From NCBI RefSeq assembly GCF_006175945.1, contig NZ_VAJL01000001.1:4597001-4661000 (forward strand): 64,000 nucleotides of DNA, in the 5' to 3' direction. Source of the DNA: Chryseobacterium mulctrae. GTDB lineage: Bacteria > Bacteroidota > Bacteroidia > Flavobacteriales > Weeksellaceae. This document shows, one piece after another, positions 42,462 through 50,667 of this stretch (positions are counted from its first letter, which is position 1; each line of letters opens with the position of its first letter). The notes below the pieces were generated by a model. It worked only from the letters and a program-made list of their open reading frames with translations, had not been told where the DNA came from and did not search any database. The position numbers and the translations under genes are program-made.

Positions 42462-42941
42462 GATTGTCTTTCCGAAAAAGTCTGTTTCGCCAGTTAAATA
42501 TCGAATGATTTTCTCAATATTTCTTTGGATGCTTGCTTCGGTCTTTAAATTATTAATGTAACGGATCAACTCCAATCTTCTTGAAGGAATGAGGTTTTCA
42601 AAATTTTGTAAAGCAATACGATTTTCTCTAATTGCTTTTTCTAAATCCGGATGAATTGAAATCGTTCGGTCTGAATTATCAAATTCCACAAAAATTTCAA
42701 GCATTTCACCAATTCTTTTCGGAGAATCTTTTAGCATGGTTAAATTAATATATAACCGCCATTCTCCTAAATATTTCATTAAATTTTGTCTGAATTCTTT
42801 ACCGTTTACAGTTCCTTTCACAGGAATCGGGCTTTTATTCTTTCCTGAAGTTTCAAATATTTCATTTAAAACTTCATCAGGAAGAAAAACAAAAGGATTA
42901 ATTCCTATGATTTCGAGCTTTGCGGTGAATTGGTTTTTCAT
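42456..42941 (-). CDS. YdeI/OmdA-type protein with DUF1905
   Basis: 161 residues in two parts: DUF1905-type beta domain (1-85: FTAKLEIIGINPFVFLP, SPIPVKGTVNGKEFRQNL) and the C-terminal YdeI/OmpD-associated helical domain (HPDLEKAIRENRIAL, SRRLELIRYINNLKTEASIQRNIEKI; quoted by segments). The YdeI domain is linked to bacteriocin resistance and to stress in enterobacteria; a precise role is unknown. Monocistronic. Confidence 0.8.
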   Translation of the reverse strand: MKNQFTAKLEIIGINPFVFLPDEVLNEIFETSGKNKSPIPVKGTVNGKEFRQNLMKYLGEWRLYINLTMLKDSPKRIGEMLEIFVEFDNSDRTISIHPDLEKAIRENRIALQNFENLIPSRRLELIRYINNLKTEASIQRNIEKIIRYLTGETDFFGKTIK

Positions 42942-42966
42942 ATTTTCAAAGTTATAAATTTGATCC

Positions 42967-43015
42967 GAGTTGCAGGGTTCGTGTCGAATGATGCAATAAG
43001 CAACCCTCGAAACTC
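42967..43015. repeat. Imperfect palindrome (CGAGTT/GGGTT type)
   Basis: gagttgcagggttc faces aaccctcgaaactc about 20 bp later, a 12/14 match inverted repeat in the ydeI-transaldolase spacer. It resembles short intergenic palindromes seen throughout Bacteroidota genomes; not a tRNA. Confidence 0.4.
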
Positions 43016-43049
43016 AAATCTCGTAACTGATAATTCAAAATGGAATGTT

Positions 43050-43057
43050 TATCTTTG
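43050..43057 (+). promoter_or_regulatory. -7 promoter box (TATCTTTG) of the transaldolase gene
   Basis: Exact TAnnTTTG, 24 bp before the ATG at 43082. Confidence 0.65.
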
Positions 43058-43081
43058 CGGAAATAAATCTATTTAAACAAA

Positions 43082-43735
43082 ATGAAATTTTTTATTGACA
43101 CTGCTAATTTAGAGCAAATTAAAGAAGCGAAAGACCTTGGAATTTTAGATGGTGTAACAACCAACCCATCATTGATGGCTAAAGAAGGAATTCGGGGAGC
43201 TGAAGCAATCAAAAATCATTACAAAGCAATTTGCGAGATTGTAGATGGAGATATTTCTGCTGAAGTACTTTCTACAACGTACGAAGAAATGATCAAAGAA
43301 GGTGATGAATTGGCTGCAATTCACCCAAATATTGTGGTAAAAATCCCAATGATCAAAGACGGTATCAAAGCTTTGAAATATTTTTCAGACAAAGGAATCA
43401 AAACTAACTGTACTTTGATTTTCTCTCCAGGACAGGCTCTTTTAGCGGCTAAAGCTGGTGCAACTTATGTTTCTCCGTTCTTGGGAAGATTAGATGATAT
43501 TACAACAGACGGTTTAAATTTAATTCAGGAAATCAGATTGATTTTTGATAATTATATGTACGATACTGAAATTTTAGCAGCTTCTATCCGTCATTCAATG
43601 CATATTATTGACTGTGCAAAAATTGGTGCAGACGTTATCACTTCACCACTTCCTCCAATCTTGAGTTTATTGAAACATCCTTTAACAGACAGCGGTTTGG
43701 CTCAGTTTGTTGCAGATTCTCAAAAATTGGCGTAA
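43082..43735 (+). CDS. Transaldolase, FSA/TalC type
   Basis: 217 residues, the short (~220) class of transaldolases. Schiff-base lysine K87 in [10 protein letters not shown], substrate loop TTNPSL (26-31) and [15 protein letters not shown] segment [12 protein letters not shown]. The class includes fructose-6-phosphate aldolase and TalC-type transaldolase of the pentose phosphate pathway; the tyrosine/phenylalanine distinguishing the two was not checked. Followed by a bidirectional terminator shared with the doxX-like gene. Confidence 0.88.
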   Translation: MKFFIDTANLEQIKEAKDLGILDGVTTNPSLMAKEGIRGAEAIKNHYKAICEIVDGDISAEVLSTTYEEMIKEGDELAAIHPNIVVKIPMIKDGIKALKYFSDKGIKTNCTLIFSPGQALLAAKAGATYVSPFLGRLDDITTDGLNLIQEIRLIFDNYMYDTEILAASIRHSMHIIDCAKIGADVITSPLPPILSLLKHPLTDSGLAQFVADSQKLA

Positions 43736-43802
43736 GAATTTGAAATCTGAAGTTTGAGATTTGATATTCGTTTATTGAATAAAATATTTCAAATTCACAT
43801 AA

Positions 43803-43838
43803 AAAATCCCGGAACAAAATGTTTCGGGATTTTATTTT
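43803..43838. terminator. Bidirectional terminator
   Basis: 14 bp stem aaaatcccggaaca / tgtttcgggatttt with one G-U pair and an AAA loop; A- and T-runs on both sides. Confidence 0.88.
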
Positions 43839-43852
43839 ATATCAAATTGACT

Positions 43853-44281
43853 TTACCAATCTGAGGCTCTTCTGCGTTTTTCGATCATTCCATCAATTGA
43901 AAATCTTCCTGCTCCAAATGTAATAATGATCAGGTAAATTGAAAGATACAATAAGCTTAATTCTCGTTTATCAAAACCATCGGCGCCATGAACTACAAAG
44001 GCAGCAAAACCCATTGTAAAGATTAAAAATCCTGCTGCAACTCTTGTAAACAGACCTAAAATAAGAAAAATAGAACACACAAATTCAGCAAAGACCGTTA
44101 ATCCTAAAGAGATTTGCGGACCTAAACCTAAAAAGTCGTAGAACTGAATTTCACCACCGTCAATTAATGTTTGAAGTTTGGGAAAACCGTGCGAAATCAT
44201 CGCAAAGCCTATAAATAGTCTTACAAGAAATAGTACAATATCAAAAATTACAGGATTCGCCTTTGTGTTTGAATAGCTCAT
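43853..44281 (-). CDS. DoxX family membrane protein
   Basis: 142 residues with four membrane helices and DoxX signatures: LVRLFIGFAMISHGFPKL, FAEFVCSIFLILGLFTRVAAG (shown in parts: AEFVCSIFLILGL, FTRVAAGFL). The family includes thiosulfate:quinone oxidoreductase subunits, but most members have no known function and many occur in stress contexts. Single gene; convergent with the transaldolase gene, divided by a terminator. Confidence 0.85.
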   Translation of the reverse strand: MSYSNTKANPVIFDIVLFLVRLFIGFAMISHGFPKLQTLIDGGEIQFYDFLGLGPQISLGLTVFAEFVCSIFLILGLFTRVAAGFLIFTMGFAAFVVHGADGFDKRELSLLYLSIYLIIITFGAGRFSIDGMIEKRRRASDW

Positions 44282-44350
44282 TGATTGAAAATTTAAACTA
44301 AAGATAACAAAAATATCCGTTAATACAACGATGAATAGAGACGTTTTAGT

Positions 44351-45226
44351 CTATCTGTATCCAAAATTTTTCAAATCTCTGTCATTTTTTCGCCAGTCTT
44401 TTTTCACTTTTACAAAAAGATTTAAGTGAATTTTTTTAGAGAAAAACTTTTCCAGATCAATTCTTGCTTCTGTTCCTACTTTTTTGATAGCTTCACCTTT
44501 ATGACCGATAATGATCCCTTTTTGGGTATCTCTTTCTACATAAATAATAGAATCGATGAAGATAATGCCTTCTTTTTCTTTAAACATTTCGGTTACCACT
44601 TCCACAGAATAAGGAATTTCTTTTTCATAATTCAAAAGAATTTTCTCTCTGATGGCTTCGTTTACAAAGAAACGTTCAGGTTTGTCGGTGTACATATCTT
44701 TGTCATAATACGCCGGACTTTCTGGCAACATCGATTTTAATTTAGGTAAAATAATTTCGGTGTTGAAAGCATTTAAAGCTGAAATAGGAAGGATTTCTGC
44801 CTTAGGAATTCTCTCATGCCATTCTGAAACCAGTTTCTCAAGACCTTCCTGATTAGTTTGGTCAACTTTATTCAATAATAATAAAACCGGTACCGGAATT
44901 TTATTTAGTTTATCAATTAAAAATTCTGATGGTTGGGCTTTATCGGTAACATCTACAATGAAAAGGAAAACGTCTGCATCCTGTAAAGAATCTTTTACAA
45001 AATCCATCATTTTTTCCTGCAAACCATATTTTGGATCTAAAACTCCCGGAGTATCAGAAAATACAATCTGTAAGTCTTCTTCATTATAAATTCCAAAAAT
45101 TCTATGTCGTGTTGTCTGAGCCTTTTGCGTTACAATTGCCAACTTCTCTCCCATCAACTGATTCAGAAGGGTAGATTTTCCGGCATTCGGCTTTCCAACG
45201 ATATTTACAAATCCTGCTTTGTGCAT
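44351..45226 (-). CDS. era: GTPase Era
   Basis: 291 residues. N-terminal GTPase domain: G1 GKPNAGKST (11-19), G3 DTPG (~59), G4 NKVDQ (~119), SALNAF (G5). C-terminal KH domain (~200-290) with IIGHKGEAIKKVG. Era binds the 3' end of 16S rRNA and assists 30S subunit maturation at the membrane; essential in many bacteria. Own promoter box at 45259-45266. Confidence 0.95.
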   Translation of the reverse strand: MHKAGFVNIVGKPNAGKSTLLNQLMGEKLAIVTQKAQTTRHRIFGIYNEEDLQIVFSDTPGVLDPKYGLQEKMMDFVKDSLQDADVFLFIVDVTDKAQPSEFLIDKLNKIPVPVLLLLNKVDQTNQEGLEKLVSEWHERIPKAEILPISALNAFNTEIILPKLKSMLPESPAYYDKDMYTDKPERFFVNEAIREKILLNYEKEIPYSVEVVTEMFKEKEGIIFIDSIIYVERDTQKGIIIGHKGEAIKKVGTEARIDLEKFFSKKIHLNLFVKVKKDWRKNDRDLKNFGYR

Positions 45227-45258
45227 ATAAAAGTATTAATTCGTTTTGTTACGATTTG

Positions 45259-45266
45259 CAAAGTTA
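45259..45266 (-). promoter_or_regulatory. -7 promoter box (TAACTTTG) of era
   Basis: Exact TAnnTTTG on the minus strand, 32 bp upstream of the era start. Confidence 0.6.
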
Positions 45267-45489
45267 GTAAAACAAAACTGGTCTTTCGGCCAATATTGAA
45301 AATTAGATGCCTAAAAAAGATTATTTTTGAACTAAATTTAATGAATACAGACTGCAGAGTTTTTATTAAACTAAATACTTTTAAGACTGTAAAGACGTTT
45401 GACTTCATTATATTTTCGATTTAATTCAGCTATTTAATAATGATTATAAAATTGGAAACCTTCGCTGTTAATTCCAAACAATTATTCTA

Positions 45490-46053
45490 ATGAATATTAA
45501 AGAGATTATAGATACTATTTACTCACTTCCTCAAGCTTCAAAAGAAAGTTTGGTACAACATATTTCCGAAGTTAGCTATCCTAAAGGATTTTGCCTGATG
45601 GAAGCCAACAAAGTGATTCCTTATATTTATTTTTTAAAGAAAGGAATTGTTCGCGCTTATGCTTCTACAGAAAATAATGATATTACTTTTTGGTTTGGGA
45701 CTGAAGGCGAACCTGTTGTTTCTATGAAAAGTTATGTGGATGAAAAACCAGGCTATGAAAATATAGAACTTTTGGAAGACTGTGAATTTTACAGACTTGA
45801 AACTGAAAAGTTAAAAAATCTTTATCATGAAGACATTCATATTGCAAATTGGGGACGGAAGTTTGCAGAAAGGGAACTCGTAAAAACGGAAGAACTGATT
45901 ATTTCTCGGCAATATAAAACGGCACTTGAAAGGTATAAAGACTTGCTGAAAGAAAAGCCTTATCTCTTGCAGCGAGTTCAGTTGGGTCATATTGCCTCTT
46001 ATTTAGGAATTACACAGGTTAGTTTGAGTAGAATTCGTGCGGAAATTAAATAG
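45490..46053 (+). CDS. Crp/Fnr-family regulator
   Basis: 187 residues. N-terminal cyclic-nucleotide-binding-type beta barrel (10-115: CLMEANKVIPYIYFLKKGIVRAY, with no canonical cAMP-binding Arg-Ser pair visible) and a C-terminal winged HTH with RVQLGHIASYLGITQVSLSRIRAE as recognition helix. This is the common Bacteroidota Crp-like type; the ligand, if any, is unknown. The SMR efflux gene lies 170 bp downstream in the same direction, so it may be a target, which is inference. Confidence 0.82.
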   Translation: MNIKEIIDTIYSLPQASKESLVQHISEVSYPKGFCLMEANKVIPYIYFLKKGIVRAYASTENNDITFWFGTEGEPVVSMKSYVDEKPGYENIELLEDCEFYRLETEKLKNLYHEDIHIANWGRKFAERELVKTEELIISRQYKTALERYKDLLKEKPYLLQRVQLGHIASYLGITQVSLSRIRAEIK

Positions 46054-46065
46054 TATTAAATTATT

Positions 46066-46123
46066 CTCGCAGATTGAGCAGATGACGCAGATAAAAATTT
46101 GTTTAATTAGCTAAATCTGCGAG
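46066..46123. repeat. CGCAGAT-type palindromic repeat
   Basis: Left arm ctcgcagatt at 46066-46075, right arm aatctgcgag at 46114-46123, with internal direct units gcagatgacgcagat. It stands in the 3' region of the Crp-family gene and is followed by a T-run (ggggtttttta), so it may also act as a terminator. Confidence 0.55.
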
Positions 46124-46225
46124 GGGTTTTTTATTGCCATTATTAAAATAAATTTCATTTTTTAACATTTGTAAAATTTTATTTCACTTTAAAGCCTCAA
46201 TTTTGCGGTATAAAATTAAATAGTA

Positions 46226-46552
46226 ATGAACTGGATTATTTTAATTATCGCAGGAATTTTTGAGGTTGCTTTTGCATCATGCCTCGGAAAAGTAAAAGAA
46301 ACCACCGGAAACGAGATGTATTGGTGGTTTGGAGGATTTTTGGTTTGTCTCACCATCAGTATGCTTTTGCTCATCAAAGCCACAGAAACTTTGCCTATCG
46401 GAACTGCTTATGCAGTCTGGACCGGAATTGGAGCTGTAGGAACAGCTCTAGTAGGAATTTTAGTGTTTAAAGATCCTGCAAGTTTCTGGAGAATATTCTT
46501 CATTTCAACATTGATTGGTTCTGTTATCGGCTTAAAAGCGGTTTCTCATTAA
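46226..46552 (+). CDS. SMR family transporter, SugE/Gdx-like
   Basis: 108 residues, four membrane helices. The conserved glutamate is E13 (AGIFEVAFAS), and the segment TLPIGTAYAVWTGIGAVGTALVGI matches the SugE/Gdx branch of the small multidrug resistance family, whose best-studied members export guanidinium, while EmrE-type members export aromatic cations. It works as an antiparallel dimer with proton antiport in the cytoplasmic membrane. It follows a Crp-family gene by 170 bp. No guanidine riboswitch pattern (ACGR loops) was spotted upstream. Confidence 0.86.
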   Translation: MNWIILIIAGIFEVAFASCLGKVKETTGNEMYWWFGGFLVCLTISMLLLIKATETLPIGTAYAVWTGIGAVGTALVGILVFKDPASFWRIFFISTLIGSVIGLKAVSH

Positions 46553-46593
46553 AAGTAAATGGTTTATTTCTTATATTTGGGAAAAACTATTAT

Positions 46594-47358
46594 ATGAGAA
46601 CAAAACTACTTTTCCTGTTTATCAGCTGCACATTGTTTGGGCAAAACGCTGATCTTTTTAATAATGATTGGTACATCTCCCAAATTGTAATGAACGGACA
46701 AACGACAGTTACTCCTGCTATGAATATTAATCTTGAAAAGTCGTTATTTTATCAACTAGGGACACCTAATTCTTTTAGTTCTAAGTATTTTAATTCGGCA
46801 GTAATTAGTATGAATTTTTCGACCATACAAGATAGTTTTATAACAAACGGAGGTGCATGTACATTGATGCAATACGTAGGAATAAATCAAACCGCAGTTA
46901 GGGATTACGACCAACAAAATTGTGATTTCTACATTATGAATACTCCGACTGGAAGTGTTTTTAATTATGAAATTGTAAACAATGGAAGTTCAAAAACACT
47001 CATTTTTACAAATACTGTTACAGGTAACAAAATTTATTATAATAATTCATTTTTAGGTACAAAGGAGAATAATATTAAAAAAGCTTTCAAATTATACCCA
47101 AATCCTTCTACGGATTTTGTTATCATAGACAATGTAGAAAAAAACTTAAAGTTGAAGATTAATGATCTTTCAGGGAAGGTTTTATTTGAAACATTAACAT
47201 CGGATAAAACTTTAAAAATAGATGTGAGCAGTTTTGCAACCGGACAATATATTTTAAGTGTAGAAAACTTTAAACCAGAATTTTTATTAAAAAATAAATT
47301 TTCAGCTTATAATAAAAAAACGGCTTCAGAATCTGAAGCCGTTTTTTTATTTCTTTAA
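46594..47358 (+). CDS. T9SS type A sorting-domain protein (probable 3' frameshift)
   Basis: 254 residues as read. Signal peptide (MRTKLLFLFISCTLFGQ), a ~140-residue region of unknown fold, and from ~165 the type IX secretion sorting domain FKLYPNPSTDFVIIDN...GQYILSVENF. Canonical sorting domains end a few residues after such a strand, but this frame continues LLKNKFSAYNKKTASES... through the downstream terminator hairpin to 47358. With one more T in the five-T run at 47281-47285 the protein would end PEFFIKK and stop, before the hairpin. A poly-T indel, either natural or from sequencing, is likely. Confidence 0.7.
   Translation: MRTKLLFLFISCTLFGQNADLFNNDWYISQIVMNGQTTVTPAMNINLEKSLFYQLGTPNSFSSKYFNSAVISMNFSTIQDSFITNGGACTLMQYVGINQTAVRDYDQQNCDFYIMNTPTGSVFNYEIVNNGSSKTLIFTNTVTGNKIYYNNSFLGTKENNIKKAFKLYPNPSTDFVIIDNVEKNLKLKINDLSGKVLFETLTSDKTLKIDVSSFATGQYILSVENFKPEFLLKNKFSAYNKKTASESEAVFLFL
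47314..47348. terminator. Bidirectional terminator
   Basis: Stem cggcttcag / ctgaagccg with a 3 nt loop, extended by A6/T6 runs. It lies inside the apparent C-terminal end of the T9SS gene and downstream of the methyltransferase gene. Confidence 0.9.
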
Positions 47359-48114
47359 AACGATGGGTAAAATTTCGTTGAGTCGTAAACCATATTTTTT
47401 TATTTCTGCATCAGAAAATTGTTGTGAATAAAAATTAGCTTCAACTTCAAAACCAGCATCTTTAAGTCGGTCAAAATAATCCATTCCGTACCAACGAACA
47501 TGATCGTACTGTCCGAAGTGTTTTTGCCTTTCTTTTGGATCTTTTATAGTGAAATCTTCATAGGTTTTTTCCAAAGAATTTTTCATCGGAACCTGAAGAA
47601 TTCCCCAGCCTCCCGGTTTCATTACTCTGTATAATTCGCTCATTGCTTTTGCATCATCCTGAATATGTTCTAAAACATGATTACAAAAGATAATGTCAAA
47701 ACTTTCATTTTCAAAAGGTAAATCTAAAATATCAGCTTTCACATCTACAATCGGTGAATATAAATCGGCTGAAATATAGTTGAGATTACTCATTCTTTTA
47801 AATTTTCTCAAAAATTCCTGTTCGGGAGCAATATGCAGAACTTTATAATTTTTAATGAAAAAATCGGTTTCATTCTGAAGGTACAGATACATTTGACGAT
47901 GCCTTTCGAGACTTAAAGTTCCCGGAGACAACGCGTTCTCTCTTTGCTTTCCGTATCCGTAAGGTAAAAACTTTCGGTAAGATCTTCCATCGATAGGATC
48001 GTAAAATTTATCCCCTTTAAAAAACTGATAGATCAACGGACGCGCCCAAATACTCATCTTGATAAGCATCGGACGAGGGATTTTATTTAATAAAAACTTA
48101 GTCAGCTTTTTCAT
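47347..48114 (-). CDS. SAM-dependent methyltransferase, class I
   Basis: 255 residues. Rossmann-type methyltransferase of the Methyltransf_11 group: YKVLHIAPEQ region (motif I), ADLYSPIVDVKADILDLPF, and IIFCNHVLEHIQDDAKAMSELYRVMKPGGWGIL (motifs III-V, given by segments). Lys-rich N-terminal ~45 residues. The substrate is unknown. It shares 1 bp with the map gene (stop/start overlap at 48114), so they are cotranscribed with map upstream. Confidence 0.85.
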   Translation of the reverse strand: MKKLTKFLLNKIPRPMLIKMSIWARPLIYQFFKGDKFYDPIDGRSYRKFLPYGYGKQRENALSPGTLSLERHRQMYLYLQNETDFFIKNYKVLHIAPEQEFLRKFKRMSNLNYISADLYSPIVDVKADILDLPFENESFDIIFCNHVLEHIQDDAKAMSELYRVMKPGGWGILQVPMKNSLEKTYEDFTIKDPKERQKHFGQYDHVRWYGMDYFDRLKDAGFEVEANFYSQQFSDAEIKKYGLRLNEILPIVLKK

Positions 48115-48923
48115 TAAAAATCCAATTGAAATGGCTTTTCTTCATCACTTACAATACCCAAAGCATCGTAAATATATTTGAAAGTTGATAATAAAACAGG
48201 TTTACCGTTGATGACACAAACATCATGCTCGAAGTGTGCAGAAGGTTGATTGTCTAATGTTGTAACAGTCCATCCATCATTATGGAATTTTACTTTTTCA
48301 GTACCTAAATTAATCATCGGCTCGATAGCAATTGCCAAACCGTCTTTAATTACTTTTCCGCTTCCCTGTTTTCCGTAATTCGGAACTTGAGGATCTTCAT
48401 GCATTTTCTTTCCTAAACCGTGACCAACAAGCTCTTTCACAACTCCGTACCCTTCTTTTTCGCAATGTTTTTGAATAGCGTGAGAAATATCACCGATTCT
48501 TTTTCCTCTGATGCATTGCTCAATTCCTTTGTAAAGAGATTCTTTAGCAACTTTCAGTAATTTTTTGGTTTCAGGTTTTACTTCACCGATTTCAAAAGTA
48601 TAGGCGTGATCACCAACATAACCGTTAAGAATAGCGCCACAATCTACAGAAAGTACATCGCCTTCTTTGATCTCTTCTTTATTTGGAAAACCGTGAACTA
48701 CTTGTTCGTTTGGTGAAATACACAAAGAATTTGGAAAACCTCCGTATCCTAAAAATGCAGGTTCGGCACCGTGATCTTTAATAAAATCGTGTGCTAATTT
48801 ATCTAAATATAAAGTAGTAATTCCCGGTTTGATTTCTTTTGCCAACATTCCTAACGTTCTGGAAACCAATTGGGCACTTTCTTTCATAAGACGAAGCTCG
48901 TCTATTGTTTTTAATTGAATCAT
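48114..48923 (-). CDS. map: Methionine aminopeptidase, type I
   Basis: 269 residues with all metal ligands of the pita-bread fold in view: SVDCGAILNGYVGDHAYTF (two Asp), GHGLGKKMHEDPQVPNYG (His), AIEPMI (Glu) and HFEHDVCV (Glu region), plus VHGFPN for substrate. It removes the initiator Met from nascent proteins. Upstream of the methyltransferase gene with a 1 bp overlap. The upstream spacer carries a short TAACAATGT-type repeat. Confidence 0.95.
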   Translation of the reverse strand: MIQLKTIDELRLMKESAQLVSRTLGMLAKEIKPGITTLYLDKLAHDFIKDHGAEPAFLGYGGFPNSLCISPNEQVVHGFPNKEEIKEGDVLSVDCGAILNGYVGDHAYTFEIGEVKPETKKLLKVAKESLYKGIEQCIRGKRIGDISHAIQKHCEKEGYGVVKELVGHGLGKKMHEDPQVPNYGKQGSGKVIKDGLAIAIEPMINLGTEKVKFHNDGWTVTTLDNQPSAHFEHDVCVINGKPVLLSTFKYIYDALGIVSDEEKPFQLDF

Positions 48924-48929
48924 GTAATT

Positions 48930-49000
48930 AATGTAACAATTTAAAAGTTTGACAATGTAACAATTATCATTGGTAAATTGCTACACTGCTATATTGTTAG
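48930..49000. repeat. TAACAATGT-type spacer repeat
   Basis: Contains atgtaacaatttaaa, then gacaatgtaacaatt and an inverted, diverged arm gctacactgctatattgtta. It resembles short AT-rich filler repeats between genes of flavobacteria; no function is visible. Confidence 0.4.
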
Positions 49001-49010
49001 ATTTATTCTT

Positions 49011-49442
49011 CTACCAGAATAATCCTTTTTTCTTTTCTTTTTTCAGTTTTGAATATGCTAAAACCTCTTTCCCTTCTACACGAAACTCAATTCTTTCGTT
49101 GATGATATTGTAAATTTCGCCCCAACCTGGAAAACCGCCTAAGTTTCTGTCGTCAATAAACCAATCTGCATCCAATTTTCTAGACTGAGTTTCAGCATCA
49201 AAAACTTCTCCTTCAAAACTTGAGTTAACTGCATAAAACTCAATACCGTTCTGTCTGCAAAACTCTACAGCTTCATCCAAAGTCTTACCATGTCTGTACG
49301 TCCAAAGTATCAGTCTAAAACCTTGAGCCTGAAGTTTTTTAAGTGTTTCGAAAGCGAAAATCTTAGTTTTTCCAATTGCAGGATATGCGTCATCTACGAT
49401 AGTTCCGTCAAAATCAACAGCAATTTTTTTATTATTTAACAT
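49011..49442 (-). CDS. HAD-superfamily hydrolase (BT0820-like)
   Basis: 143 residues. Motif I DxDGT: D10 and D12 in AVDFDGTIVDD; further LILWTYRHGKTLDEAVEFC, and a metal-binding Asp pair in DADWFIDDRNLGG. It belongs to the short cap-less HAD phosphatase group known from Bacteroides (BT0820), cytoplasmic and of unknown substrate. Single gene. Confidence 0.82.
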   Translation of the reverse strand: MLNNKKIAVDFDGTIVDDAYPAIGKTKIFAFETLKKLQAQGFRLILWTYRHGKTLDEAVEFCRQNGIEFYAVNSSFEGEVFDAETQSRKLDADWFIDDRNLGGFPGWGEIYNIINERIEFRVEGKEVLAYSKLKKEKKKGLFW

Positions 49443-49479
49443 TTTGTTGCGTTTTTAGCTGGGCAAAGATACTAAATAA

Positions 49480-49508
49480 ATAAAAAGTGCCGAAAAACTC
49501 CGACACTT
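49480..49508 (-). terminator. Probable terminator of the acyl-ACP desaturase gene
   Basis: Leftward hairpin aagtgtcg / cggcactt type (one mismatch) with a short loop, followed by TTTTATTT on the minus strand. Confidence 0.5.
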
Positions 49509-49536
49509 CAATTTATAATTTATTGTTAAAATCTAA

Positions 49537-50520
49537 TTATTTTTTAACCCAGTTGAATTCAAACTGCAAATCTGGAGTAGAAATTCTATCTGTAATTTTC
49601 TGTAATCTTGATGGAAGCTTCATCAGATATTCCTGAGCTTTTTCTGCCTTTTCTGTAAGACCCGTAATATGCTCAATTTTCCATTCGTCAAGAAGGTCTT
49701 TCATGATATTGATATAATCCTGACCTGTGTAAACCATGCATCTTTGTGCTGCATCTGAGAAATGTCCCCAAAGTTCACCCGCTTTCTGACCAGATTGTCT
49801 CATCATGTGAGCCGGCATAACGATTTTTTTACGCATCATGTCTTCAAATGCTAAAATCATTTCCGAAGGATCTAATTCTAAAATTTTTGCTACGAAATGC
49901 TTGTAAGCTTTTGCGTGTCTTGCTTCATCTGCTGCAATTACACCACACATTTTTGCTAATTTTCCGTTACCAGTTTGTTTTGCCAAAGTACCTACTCTTC
50001 TATGCGAAACGTTGGTTGCTGTTTCCTGAAAACTTGTGTAGATAAAGTTTCTGTAAGGATCCATACTTGTTCCGATGTCAAAACCATCACTAATAAGATA
50101 TTGGGTGGTAATTTCCATCTGTCTCATGTTTACTCTACCACATAAATACAGATATTTTCCAAGTAAATCACCGTGTCTGTTTTCTTCGGCAGTCCAAGAT
50201 CTGATCCAGCTTGCCCAAGTTGGTCCGCTTTTTTCCTGATCAATTCCGTCAACGCTCATTAGCCAAGATTCGTAAGAAGGTAATGCTTCTTCAGTAATAC
50301 AATCCCCAATCAATGTTACAAAAAGATCATAAGGCATTTCTTGAGCGAAAGTTTGAATTTCTTCTAAGTCATGTTTAAAATCAGAACTAGAAGGATCTGG
50401 TAAATAATCTGAAGGCTGCCAAATTTTCTCAATTGGAGTCAAAAACTTATCGAGAAAAGAACCAACTTCCTTTTCCAAAATACCCATTACTTCTTTTCTT
50501 ACGAGAGCATTATACATCAA
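49537..50520 (-). CDS. Acyl-ACP (stearoyl-ACP-type) desaturase
   Basis: 327 residues. Ferritin-like diiron protein with both E/DExxH motifs: E113-N-R-H116 (EENRH) and D198-E-A-R-H202 (DEARH), plus E78 and E166 as further iron ligands. It introduces a cis double bond into saturated acyl-ACP with O2 and ferredoxin. It is typical of the Flavobacteriia and sets membrane fluidity. Upstream are a -7 box and a palindromic sequence (50566-50589). It precedes the gpmI gene region on the same strand, separated by a terminator. Confidence 0.88.
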   Translation of the reverse strand: MMYNALVRKEVMGILEKEVGSFLDKFLTPIEKIWQPSDYLPDPSSSDFKHDLEEIQTFAQEMPYDLFVTLIGDCITEEALPSYESWLMSVDGIDQEKSGPTWASWIRSWTAEENRHGDLLGKYLYLCGRVNMRQMEITTQYLISDGFDIGTSMDPYRNFIYTSFQETATNVSHRRVGTLAKQTGNGKLAKMCGVIAADEARHAKAYKHFVAKILELDPSEMILAFEDMMRKKIVMPAHMMRQSGQKAGELWGHFSDAAQRCMVYTGQDYINIMKDLLDEWKIEHITGLTEKAEKAQEYLMKLPSRLQKITDRISTPDLQFEFNWVKK

Positions 50521-50539
50521 ATAATATATTTATAATTTA

Positions 50540-50547
50540 CAAAGATA
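50540..50547 (-). promoter_or_regulatory. -7 promoter box (TATCTTTG) of the desaturase gene
   Basis: Exact TAnnTTTG on the minus strand, 19 bp upstream of the start codon. Confidence 0.6.
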
Positions 50548-50565
50548 AGGTTTATTTGTTATTTG

Positions 50566-50589
50566 TGACATAATATAATATGTAAGTCA
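50566..50589. promoter_or_regulatory. Candidate operator upstream of the desaturase gene
   Basis: Contains acataatataatatgt, a 16-bp palindrome with one mismatched pair, flanked by TGACATAA; a second TGACATAA lies 33 bp upstream (50599-50606). The position upstream of the -7 box suits a regulator of fatty-acid desaturation, but the regulator is not identified. Confidence 0.35.
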
Positions 50590-50611
50590 TACTATTTCTG
50601 ACATAAATCAT

Positions 50612-50649
50612 AAAAAATACCGCTATCACTATGATAACGGTATTTTTTT
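50612..50649 (-). terminator. Terminator of gpmI
   Basis: Leftward: stem aataccgttatca / tgatagcggtatt (one mismatch), loop TAG, then U-run TTTTTT. Confidence 0.8.
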
Positions 50650-50667
50650 GATAATATTATTTCACTT

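Noticed and set aside
42967..43015. tRNA-like sequence with GGGTTC motif
   Set aside because: No acceptor stem, D-arm or anticodon arm can be formed around it; it fits a palindromic spacer repeat.
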